Shown: positions 21,323 through 31,189 of the stretch, piece by piece
How positions within the stretch are numbered: the first letter of the stretch is position 1
How the letters are laid out: the number at the start of each line of letters is the position of its first letter
Assembly: GCA_039000515.1 (NCBI GenBank)
Contig: JBCFYV010000012.1
Coordinates: forward strand, 129,652,652-129,716,651
Source of the DNA: Timema cristinae
Lineage: Eukaryota; Arthropoda; Insecta; Phasmatodea; Timematidae
Direction of reading: 5' to 3'
DNA length: 64,000 bases
Notes under the pieces: generated by a model
Told to the model about the DNA's origin: nothing
What the model saw: only the letters and a program-made list of their open reading frames with translations
Databases searched by the model: none
Position numbers and translations under genes: made by a program

Positions 21323-22548
21323 GTAAGACAAGCTTGTATCAACAAACCAGGGCGTCACCATAGAGTTTAATGTCTAAAACTACTGTTGGATGTACAAATG
21401 ATCAAACCATTCATACCAATACACTGCCCTACTTGATAATGCCACCTGTTTTTACTGTTTATCTCGCCATTTTTATTTAAAAACTTCTTGTTTTATGACA
21501 CCTTCGTTTAGTTAGTAGGTCCACCGATCTGACACAGATAATCCAGGTACAATAAAAAACTATTATGTGTTGAAACTTAACCTAAGATAAAACTAGTTGT
21601 TATCCACCCGTGGAATGGCTAGGGAGGTTAAATGGAGCAATCTTGTTAGAAAGAATGGTTGAGCCTGAGGATCCCCGCAAAGTCCCAGGCTAGATGTTCC
21701 CAATGGTTGGGGATTGTCTAAGCTGGAGGGAGGATGAAGGGAGAAGAGGATGGAATGATGTCGTAGTATCCGTCGTCCCTCTTCCCTCCCCTCATTCCCC
21801 TCCCTTGAAGTGAGTCCAGGATAGTTTGTGATGGAGCTTATAGGTCACAAACAGGATTCGATCTTGTGAGGTTTTTGTTTTGCATTTCTTTCTAACCAAT
21901 TTACTCATCATACATCTCTACAAGATCCTAGCGAAATATACGAATTACATAAATTGAACAATAAACACATACACTGATTATATCTGATATTACCTGTTGA
22001 CACAGAGGAACAATGCGTTACATAAACTATACAAAAAATAACATGTCAGGGTCTTCCTCCGGACACTCTCAAAATAAACACGACTATTTTAATTAGTTTC
22101 ATAGCGTATAAACCGAACGGGTAGTAAGATGCGGTTACGGAGTTTGTGTCAGGGCCTATATACATTTTCCCGAGCGTTGGGGTCCCATCCATCCGTATAC
22201 ATTGGCCACCTAGTTGTACATCCCTGAAAATATGGTATACGTACTAGCGCATCGTTGTAACACAATTGAATTAATCGAGCCGTGTCGGACGTCGATTGAT
22301 TCACTACGGATTAATTCCAAGATATAATAATGCTGTGACGATATTTAGGTTGTCTATAGCTCCGTGGTCGAGCACTAATTAAATTGGTATATTTAATTGA
22401 ATTAAAGAAAGAGAACTTTTGATGGCTGTTTATCCACACACGGTTTATTTAAATGGCATATGCTAATTACTTATACATGCTCCAATTAAATGCTTTATAT
22501 CGATGCACACTTGTGATATTAATGAAAGTTATTTTATATTGTGATTGC

Positions 22549-22583
<35 letters not shown>

Positions 22584-23474
22584 GGTGCGTGGATTGTGCG
22601 TGTAGCTGTGTCTGGAGAGCGTGGGCGGGTGCTTGAACATACGCACATTGGTTTATATATGACATACCCCTTGCATTTTTCTCCCCTCATCAACAGTGTG
22701 AAAACCAACTAATAGAAAGAGTCCTGGCGAAAGGTGTTGTGAAGGCTAGCTTCCTATTGGTATAGAGAAGTGGCGTCTTTGCCAAATACTGCGTATTTGT
22801 TCCTTTAAACAGGAACACAGGAAATATGGTATAAAAAATATATTTTAGTGGTGAAATCCTTTTCCCATTATTTCTAAAATGCGCGTGTTTCTTCATGGAT
22901 GAATCTTAAAAGGATACTCTACATATGTTACTTTAAAGAAAAATTGCCTTCATCCCTGAATATTTATATATTTTAGATTGATCCAAACCAATTTTATTTG
23001 ATGGTGTATGTTAGTGTATTTATCAACATTTGGAGAGTAAGACTCTAGAGTGGCTGTTCCTATATCTATATCTATATCTATATCCTTGCAGACTCCTGGC
23101 TGGTCATTTCTGGCACTCATCAACACAACACACCACGGGTACTCTGTCCACCATTCCAATCCTCAGACTCACTTCTAAGTGGATATTGGTTCGTGACACT
23201 ACAGATCACCTTCTAGTGTTCTCATATGGGCTATTATCAATCATCTTTATCTCCGTTGATTCTTTTATATTCTTTTCCATTTTACTTTCTTTACCTCCAT
23301 GACTGTTTCCAGGCTGTGGTTTGGGTCACTTTTTTATTCAAGCCAAATACACTTTTCGCTACCGGCTCGCTAGGTGTAGTGGAACGCACCTTACCTGTGT
23401 GATGAAGTTTAATGAGTTTGAAGTTAATGTTGGAAAAACTGTATGCTGCTTGTGTAGGTAATTGCAATAGTGTA
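21323..23474. other. intron sequence with microsatellites
   Basis: Part of the SRCR/CTLD intron. A (GT)n run lies at 22552-22580 and a (TATATC)n run at 23059-23085. The stretch 22100-22135 repeats the A-box-like motif seen near 15750. No coding signal. Confidence 0.5.
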
Positions 23475-24310
23475 TTATATAGATGTCATAGATGCCACAT
23501 CTGGAATGTTTGGCATCACAAAGATATTAAATGTCTCACTTTTGCATAGATAATTGACTTCAAAATCTCTATCCTTGTCCATCTCCGACCAAATTTTCCC
23601 AATGTAGAATACATAATTTGGGAAACGCACAAGAACATAAGCCTCAACATTAGGATCAGGCATTACTTCAATAAACTGAAAAATTTCTTCATCCTCTTTA
23701 TAATCTAAAGAGTAATCCAACACCAGTTCAATTTCTTCATCATAAGAGCTATCAACATCTTTAATGCTATGGCGTGCTAGTTTTTTCCGAAACAAGTCCT
23801 TGGAAAACTTATTTTCCCTCTTCATCTGGAGATGTCTCTTATTTTCAGCTTTCTCAGCTAACAGAGCTTTTTCAGGTGTACTGGTGAGGACTCTGCTTCG
23901 GCCCAATTCGCTATTTTCTTTTTTTCTTTCTAGGTGTAACTTTTGGAAAACCACGGAATTGTTTAGGTTAAATGAAGACAGACTGATCCTCATCTGTAGC
24001 CATACCTGAAGATTTTGTGTCAGAGTAAACATCAGTTGCAGAAGCATTAGGTTCTGTAGTTCTGCAAGCAGCTATCGTGGTCTCGGGTTGATGTGTCACT
24101 GCTAACGTGAGGTAGTCACAATCTTGAACCTCGTCTCTATTGAGAGGATAGATGCCACTTTTAGTGAATCCTGCCTCGATGTTGTTGGGAGTTATTGCCT
24201 TTTTTGCTTCACTGACATATTCAGAAATCTGGTATATGTACATGGTTGTGCCTGGATTTCGGAGCATCCGTGCATCAACGGCCACGTTGTAGAACTATTT
24301 AAAGGGTCCA
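23475..24310 (-). pseudogene. pogo/Tigger-like transposase, C-terminal part
   Basis: Minus-strand continuation of the transposase at 25084-25600 after the inserted inverted-repeat element. Frame pieces include MLRNPGTTMYIYQ and AGFTKSGIYPLNRDEV, typical of DDE_1 (pogo/Tigger/Jerky) C-termini. A long charged tail follows (TPEKALLAEKAENKRHLQ, PNYVFYIGKIWSEMDKDR). Two overlapping frames show at least one frameshift near 24000. Confidence 0.8.
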
Positions 24311-24316
24311 AAAACT

Positions 24317-25045
24317 ATTATGGTTAAGACCTCGAAAAACCAAAGGTTATAATATAAAGGTGAAAGGATAGTATACTAAAGTTATTAATAAAAAGTTAAA
24401 AATTATTAACAAGTTAAAATTAAATATATTTTAATATTGAGAAACAAGTTCATAACATTAACTGTGTTCTCGCACGACGACCTTGTGCCATGAATATGGT
24501 ACGTTTGTACCGAAACATGTCGGCCAAAGTTTAATCAACTTCTAAACGCTGAAACTTGCCCAAGGAGTAACGGGACTGAAATCAAGTTTAAGACTTCGTT
24601 TCTTCACATTAACACTGGACCTTTTTAATAGCTTGTTACGTTCTCAGCCTTAATTCACATTATTTGTATAACCTGTAACTCTATACTTTCACATGTTTAC
24701 TCCATTTAAATTAGCCATCTTCATTATTTGAATTTTAATTGTATGTTGTCCTCAATTCATTTCTGATATTAATTATTTTAATATGTTTTTCATGTATATA
24801 TTTTTCTGAATGATGGGCACCATTTGACTTGATAATTATGTTATGTCATGAATATTTTTAATCTTTTTATTTTTATCTCATATATTTTAATGCTTATCGA
24901 AAGCGCAGCTTGACTTGTTTCTCAATATTAAAATATATTTAATTTTAACTTGTTAATAATTTTTAACTTTTTATTAATTTCTTTAGTATACTATCCTTTC
25001 ACCGTTCTATTATAACCTTTGGTTTTTCGAGGTCTTAACCATAAT
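24317..25045. mobile_element. 729-bp non-autonomous element with 132-bp terminal inverted repeats
   Basis: The arms 24317-24448 and 24914-25045 are near-perfect reverse complements, starting ttatggttaagacctcgaaa. The interior has no coding frame. It splits the pogo-like transposase right after its VFGPF motif. Target motif ggtccaaaaact occurs on both sides (24304-24316 and 25091-25102), but 45 bases of extra sequence lie between the right arm and the second copy, so it is not a clean target duplication. Confidence 0.85.
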
Positions 25046-25083
25046 TATTACTGCTCCTTACTTATTTAAATTTAGAATGTTTT

Positions 25084-25600
25084 CTAAAATGGTCCAAAAA
25101 CTGATAAATCGAGGGGCTGGAGTTTGTGACTGCTATGTGGTGGTAATATGAGAACAATAACACCTGCCTCTTTTACCATATCAATGACTTCGATGGACAT
25201 GTGACTCTCATGATTATCACATATTAAAAGTGATAGTGTCTCCTTTGTACTGTGTGAATGCTTTATGAAATGTTCCATAAATTGTGGCAACAGCTCAGAT
25301 GGCATCCACCCGGTACAGTTCGCAAGACCTAAAGATCCTAGTGGTGCTCCATTTAATATGTGGGTTTTGAAATTTTTTCTGGGAAAGACAAAAGCAGGAG
25401 GTATAAATGTTCCTAGAGCACACACGATGGCTGCAACTGTCACTAATTCACCTTTCTCACCACTCGTAAATTGGTTTAACTGCTTGGAACCTTTCTTTGC
25501 TATTATATTCTGGGGTTTCATCAAGGTTGAACACATGAGATGCATCAACCAATTTAGGGTTTCCACTGAGAATTTTGAAAAGATGATTTTATATTGTGTG
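25084..25600 (-). pseudogene. pogo/Tigger-like transposase, catalytic part
   Basis: DDE_1 superfamily transposase. Visible blocks: VFNLDET in a shifted frame near 25540 (first Asp), SGEKGELVTVAAI, FIPPAFVFPRKNFK, GWMPSELLPQFMEHFIKH, LLICDNHESH (second Asp) and PPHSSHKLQPLDLSVFGPF (third Asp). The N-terminal DNA-binding HTH/CENP-B domain is missing. It lies antisense in the intron of the SRCR/CTLD gene. Confidence 0.85.
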
Positions 25601-27186
25601 CATTGAATAACATTAGTCTCTTTGTCTCCCTCCTTGTCTAGCAGGTATGCAGTGGCCTTCTCACTTGACTGGGGGATTAGAGTGGATGGGGGGGGGGATG
25701 GACATAAGTCTAAAGGGGTCTGGGTCCTTTTAATTCTAGATGTGGAGGATTCGAGACCCTATATTTTACACGCTCAGTGATAGCCAGGTGTTCTCAACTA
25801 GCGAGTCTAGTGTTCGTGTGACGCGTGTCGGTATAGTGTGTATGGCACAGGGACCAGTGGCGGGGTGCTATGAGTGTCTTTAACAATGAAAGTAAATTGT
25901 ACCGTGAACGAACATTTTAAGAAACTGATATTTGGATATTTAACTTGTTATTCAGTATTTTTATCAAAAATATGTTTAATTGATTTGATGTAATTCTATT
26001 TATGTGTTTTCATTTGTTTATTGATTTACAAACAATTATATTACCTGAGTTAGTGAACTTTTTAGTTCTAATTAACCCAGTATAATTCTATTCTATGTGT
26101 TTTCATTTTTTTTATTAATTTAAAGACATTTACTAGTATTACTTAACTCAGTGACTGCTTAGTTATAAGCATTCGGCGTGATTCGGCGTAATTCTATTTA
26201 TTTATGTTTTCATTTATATATTAATCTACAAACTATTACTTTGACTATTTAATTTGTTAAATTGTTTAGCTGTATATTTAATTCTGTGAAAGTTTTTGAG
26301 TGGTGTTTTTAATAATCAAAACCTTGGGTTATCTGCGAGTATCTTAATTCATATTTAACCGGCAACACACCTCAATATACCCAAATTAGCTCGTGGTTCA
26401 CGTGGTCACGCGCGCCCTTAGTTACAATATTTACCCAAAAATAAGCCACCCCCGAATATAGGTGATATCTTAAAATTACGATAACTTTGAAAGTAAAAAA
26501 ATTATTAGAGGCTATGTTTGAAAATGAAAACTTTATCAATTGTTAAGAGATACTTTTTAAATCTTGATCTACATGTATTACTTATTACTAATTAATACAG
26601 CAATTATATTCTGACCCCAAAAGTAAGGTAATCTTCAGTTCTATATACAAGTATCCATTGTTTTTAATATAATATTTAAAATAGAGTTTACATTTAACAG
26701 TCATGTTTTTATAGCAATAATTAAATAATTAAAGTATTTATTCAAGTAACCAACAGCTATACAAGGTTTAAATATTTCATTTTGTCAGTCATTTTGGCTT
26801 GAAGTTAACTTTTTATTATTAGAGTCAAAGTTCACTTATTTTTTAATTTTTTTTTTTTTAAAAGTATTGCCTGTTATGTACATTATAAACTATTTCTAAA
26901 TGTAACATTTGTGATTAAATTTGTTTTGAAATTGATTTTACAGACATTTCATTAAAAACTGTTTGCTAAAAGTTTGTATCTCCCCATTTATTATATCTTT
27001 TTTAACTAGGTATTTATACATGCTTGACTTAATGTGGCTTTATTTGTAGTAAAAAATACAAACTTTCCATTAGAATTACTATATTTTTGTAATATGTTGT
27101 GAAGTTGGATAATCGAGCTGTGTGCTTGTTAAACAACATAGAGGATCACATGACTTGAGGTGTCATACACTCGCACATGTTCTCAG
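25601..27186. other. AT-rich intron sequence
   Basis: Apart from a G run at 25687-25698 and A/T homopolymers, nothing is recognised here. It ends at the exon acceptor at 27186. Confidence 0.5.
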
Positions 27187-27508
27187 GGGGGCAGAGTTCT
27201 CTTGGCAAGGCCGCCCAACAGAGGACGACACCCTGAGGATCACAGTGGGTGCAGTAATGTGTTCTGGCAATGAGGCTACTCTAGCAGGCTGTCGTCTTTC
27301 TCGCAATGTTGACAATTGTCTGGTGGCCAGGGATGCTGTTGGGGTGAGATGTTATTTGAACAGCGCCAGTCACTGTCATACAGAAGAGGTCAACTTTGAT
27401 GGAAAGTGCTACTTTCTGGTGAATGGTGAAGACGGTGGTTTCACTCATGGAGAAGCTATCCACCATTGTCAGTCGCATGGTGGCCATCTACTAGATATTA
27501 ACTCTCAG
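27187..27508 (+). CDS. SRCR/C-type lectin gene, exon with second half of SRCR and start of a CTLD
   Basis: Acceptor cacatgttctcag, donor gtgaaa, 322 bases, phase 2 in and 0 out. The phase fits exon 21040-21322 exactly and rejoins the split Arg codon. It encodes GAEFSWQGRPTEDDTL, VMCSGNEATLAGC and DAVGVRC, closing the SRCR domain, then a C-type lectin domain start: FDGKCYFLV, AIHHCQSHGGHLLDINSQ. The rest of the lectin fold, including Ca/sugar-binding residues, must lie in later exons not identified here. The intron is 5.9 kb and carries nested transposons. Confidence 0.88.
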
Positions 27509-27915
27509 GTGAAATAATTTACTTGGCTTGTATAATGTTTGAGAAAACAGATTTTCTGTTCGATATATGCTAAACGTATTATTGTTTATGTGTGTCATAA
27601 GTGAATCTGAAGGTAAGCAGGATATGAACAGTTATAACGTAACGACTGCTAGTTCATCCTACCGTCTCTTTTCATAATTATACAATACAACAATCTACAT
27701 TTAAAGTCTGATTCGTGAACCTTCTTAAAACTTTTACATTTAAAAGTAAGTTATATAACATTATAGAACACAACATTTCTTACAAACCATTTTATTTCTG
27801 CAAATGTAATGGAATTTTCTATGCAATTCTATGAGTATTCTATGAAGATTTATTTAAGTTTAAATTATTTAATTTATGCTGATCCGAGATAACAGCTTTA
27901 CTTTTCTCTATTTAG

Positions 27916-27993
27916 GAGCCACTTAGAGCAACTGACAGTGTATGTCAAGCCACGAAATTTAAGATTGGCCAAACATTCGAGTCAGGAGACTAA
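27916..27993 (+). CDS. possible short terminal exon of the SRCR/CTLD gene
   Basis: Acceptor tacttttctctatttag followed by 26 codons in phase 0 (EPLRATDSVCQATKFKIG) ending at TAA. The phase matches the preceding donor, but the sequence does not resemble the middle of a C-type lectin domain. It could be an alternative end that truncates the lectin, or chance. Confidence 0.2.
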   Translation, partial: EPLRATDSVCQATKFKIGQTFESGD

Positions 27994-28285
27994 AGTCTGT
28001 TTTTTTAATGTGTTTCAAACACGCCCAAACTATATAGGATCGGCTTCTCGTCTCTCAAACCAGCGTGTGTAAGTGCGTGTGCTTTAAAAACACCGTTTCC
28101 GGGCGACGGCGTTTCCCCTCCTTAATATGTCTCTCCAAGGGGAGAGCACGAATATTTGTAGACTGAACGACGACAGGGGTTGTCGCCCTCACCGACGACT
28201 TGTTAGTTATAGTGTGTGGAAATTCTAGACGTAATGTCGAATTGAAATGCAACTGAGTGCTTGAAAGCTTGAGTAGCTGGTGCAG

Positions 28286-28468
28286 TAGTGTCAAGTTGAA
28301 GATGGTGCCGGTGCAGTAGTGTCAAGTTGAAGATGGTGCCGGTGCAGTAGTGTCAAGTTGAAGATGGTGCCGGTGCAGTAGTGTCAAGTTGAAGATGGTG
28401 CCGGTGCAGTAGTGTCAAAATGAAGATGGTGCCGGTGCAGTAGTGTCAAGTTGAAGATGGTGCCGGTG
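28286..28468. repeat. 31-bp minisatellite
   Basis: Six near-identical copies of a unit beginning gtgcagtagtgtcaagttga. Confidence 0.9.
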
Positions 28469-28479
28469 AAGATTACATA

Positions 28480-29965
28480 CATGGTCTTTAATGGGATTCT
28501 AAAAAAGAATCCGATCATCAAAGTATAGGAACTTAAAATGAGGAAAAGTAGGTCCAACAGGTACCTGGAGGCTAGGCTTGACGAGGAAGGGCATTTCGCA
28601 GAGCACGTGTAGACGTTGTGTGGTAAGGCAATGAGGGTCATGAACAGGATTATAAGCATAGGGCCAAGGCGCTTTCAACTGCCTATGACCCTCATAAACA
28701 CATACCATCAGACTATTCTCCTCTCCATAGCGGGATATGGTGCCAGCGCCTGAGTATTTACACTCAAAAGGAAGGAAATTGCGAACTTCCTGAGAAGGCT
28801 TCATATAACAACCTTACTAAGATTAACCGGAGCATATAGAACAATGTACACAGACTCTTTATGCGTGGCTCTTGGGATCTGCCCACTGGACCTGCAAATA
28901 AGGAAGAGGGGGACGCAATCACCACTGGAAGAAGAGTGCACACATTTCTCCCGAATATTTGGGAAAGGTTAGAAATGAAACATCTCGTCACTTCAAGGCC
29001 TACTGCACTACACTACCGGAAAGGGACCATACAGGGCCACATTATATGAGTTGGGCCTGCTAGATACCAAGGACTGTGAATGCGAAAACGAAAATACACC
29101 TGAGCACATGGTTCTATATTGTGGCTTGACAAAAGATATAAGAAGACCATACATAAAAGAAATTAAAGGACGAGAGATGTATGGAGATACCTTGATTCCA
29201 CAGCGAGTTTGATGTCGGAAATGAAGAGGGCGGAATATATGGCAAAGAATGTAAAAAGAAACGAACAATAAGTTGAAGTAGAGGAACAAGACGAGGATAG
29301 TGAGACAGAGACCAGTGACTTGAGACCAGGTGGAATATTAGGGGCGAAGTAGAACATAAATTAGAATTGGCTCCATCAAGAGGAAGAAGAGATTAGATTA
29401 GGACCACCCGCAGCAAAAGGCAAGTGGTGATGCCTGATGTGTGAATGTCGGAAGAGCCTGCAAGCCAAGATGTTGGTGGTAAAAAAAGAAACCAGGATAT
29501 AGAAAATGAAGGGAAATGTCCCTGGACAAGAGGCTCGGCGTGTTTGGAAACAAACGCGGCTGGGTCAATCCAGCGAACCTCCTGAGATAAATGAATGAGT
29601 AGAGCGGATGCTATGCATCCCCTCTGTACGACCATGAGCGCAGAAATGAGCCAAAAACAGATAAGAAATTAAATTCGGCAATACTGACAATAATTAAGAT
29701 AGTAGTAGTGTAAGATTAATCAGGTACTTTTAGAGTTAGTTTAATTTAATTTAGGTTAGGGTCTAAGTGGTTTCTAGAAACAGGTGGAGCACTATCTCCT
29801 GTAGAGTGGCGAATAAGGGGATGCTCACTACCACTGGAGAGTGCCTGGAGAATCCCAGAAATGGGGTAAGCCAGGAGTGTCAGAGGTGGAAGGTACTTGG
29901 GAAATAAAATACCTGGGGCGGACAAACTAGCGAAAAAGGATAACATCTGAAGAAGAAGAAGACCA
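28480..29965 (+). pseudogene. R1/I-like LINE, 3' part
   Basis: Plus-strand frames give the end of a LINE ORF2: NRIISIGPRRFQLPMTLIN, RLTGAYRTMYTDSLCVALG, ICPLDLQIRKRG, GKGPYRATLYELGLLD and the C-terminal CxC...HxxxxC knuckle (CECENENTPEHMVLYC). The YRT..TDALCV and TPEHV..C patterns are typical of R1/Jockey/I clades. A 3' UTR of about 650 bases follows and ends in a GAA-type tail (gaagaagaagacc, 29949-29964). Several stops are present; it is dead and 5'-truncated. Confidence 0.8.
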
Positions 29966-30419
29966 ACTAATATAAGAGCCTAAACCAGATTGGAAAATTA
30001 GAACAAATAAAAGAATAAGAGAAAATTGTTGAACAAAATTAAGAGGGAAAAATATCCTGTTTTACCACCAGGAAAGAGGTTATTAAGATCCCAAGGAAAA
30101 AAAGTCCTTTCCAGTGTGGTATTTTAGTTTCTGTACCGTGTATGTGATCTTACATTTTTCTCGGTTCTGTGGTTGTTGTCAGTGATTAAAGTGTTAAAGT
30201 GATTTGGTTTATTTAGTCTAATTATTGCTATGCAAAATAGGCAGACCAATATAAAGTCATTTTTTGATAGTAGTAGTAAGTCAAAAGAAATGGTTGTGAT
30301 AAAGACACATGTGGAAATGTTAATATTCTCCACGTGCATCCACTAGCGAAACAAAGCAAGGCTTAAGGTTGAATCAGCTAATAACAGTCTTAGCTTACCT
30401 CATCTTCCAGCTCTAGTAA

Positions 30420-30935
30420 AAGTGATCAAAGAAAATGGGACAGTGATTCAATGTCATTTCAGTTAAAAGAAAAATTAATAAATACTGGTCAAGCCATTTT
30501 GAGTGGCTGATGTATAACGATGCAACAAGTCTCGTATCCTGCAAATTTTTTAAACAGTTGTCTACCAGTAATGTTGATAAAAAGTGGATCAAAGGCTTTT
30601 TTGTACCGTTTAAAAAAAAGAACCCTTTGTTCTGCATGATCAGGGTGAAGTCCACCGTGAAAGTGTTACCATTGCAAAGGCAAAATAATGCTCGACAGAA
30701 ACAACGATGATAAAATGTGTTTAAAAAAGATTGGACCACCGGATGTTTTACCTTTTCACAAATTTATTTAATGTTGTATATGTAGCTAAGAGTGAGAAGC
30801 CATTTAAAGACTTTGTAGATCTACTGTGTTTGGCTGGAAAACTAGATGTGACTGTTTTAACCAAGTAAGACAATGAAAAACAGTGTAGAGATTCTATTCA
30901 TTTCATAACTGAAACTTTAAGAAAGATGGTTAGAA
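30420..30935 (+). pseudogene. hAT transposase fragment (ZNF862-like N-terminal region)
   Basis: Shifted plus-strand frames contain WLMYNDATSLVSCKFFKQLS, resembling the TTF-type zinc-finger region, and KSEKPFKDFVDLLCLAGK, resembling the block that follows it in ZNF862/KIAA1586-type hAT transposases. Many stops. Confidence 0.5.
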
Positions 30936-31189
30936 TAATCTGTTTTTCGTATTCTAGGCAGGTTGGTGCACACTGGAAATGGCAAGAAAGAGACAAAATA
31001 GAAAGATCCAAGCGCTCAGTCTCTGTGATGAAAAGTGTAAACATCGAAAACATGTTAAAGCATTTTTATTTTTTTTGCCTTTGTGAAAATACATCTGCAT
31101 TATGTTAGATTATGTGTAATAATTAGGCTATCTAATACATACTTCATAACAGGTTATGGACCAAGATATCAAAAATTAGATAACTTAGA

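Noticed and set aside
28384..29357. Several minus-strand frames of 64-101 codons
   Set aside because: Shadows of the plus-strand LINE remnant.
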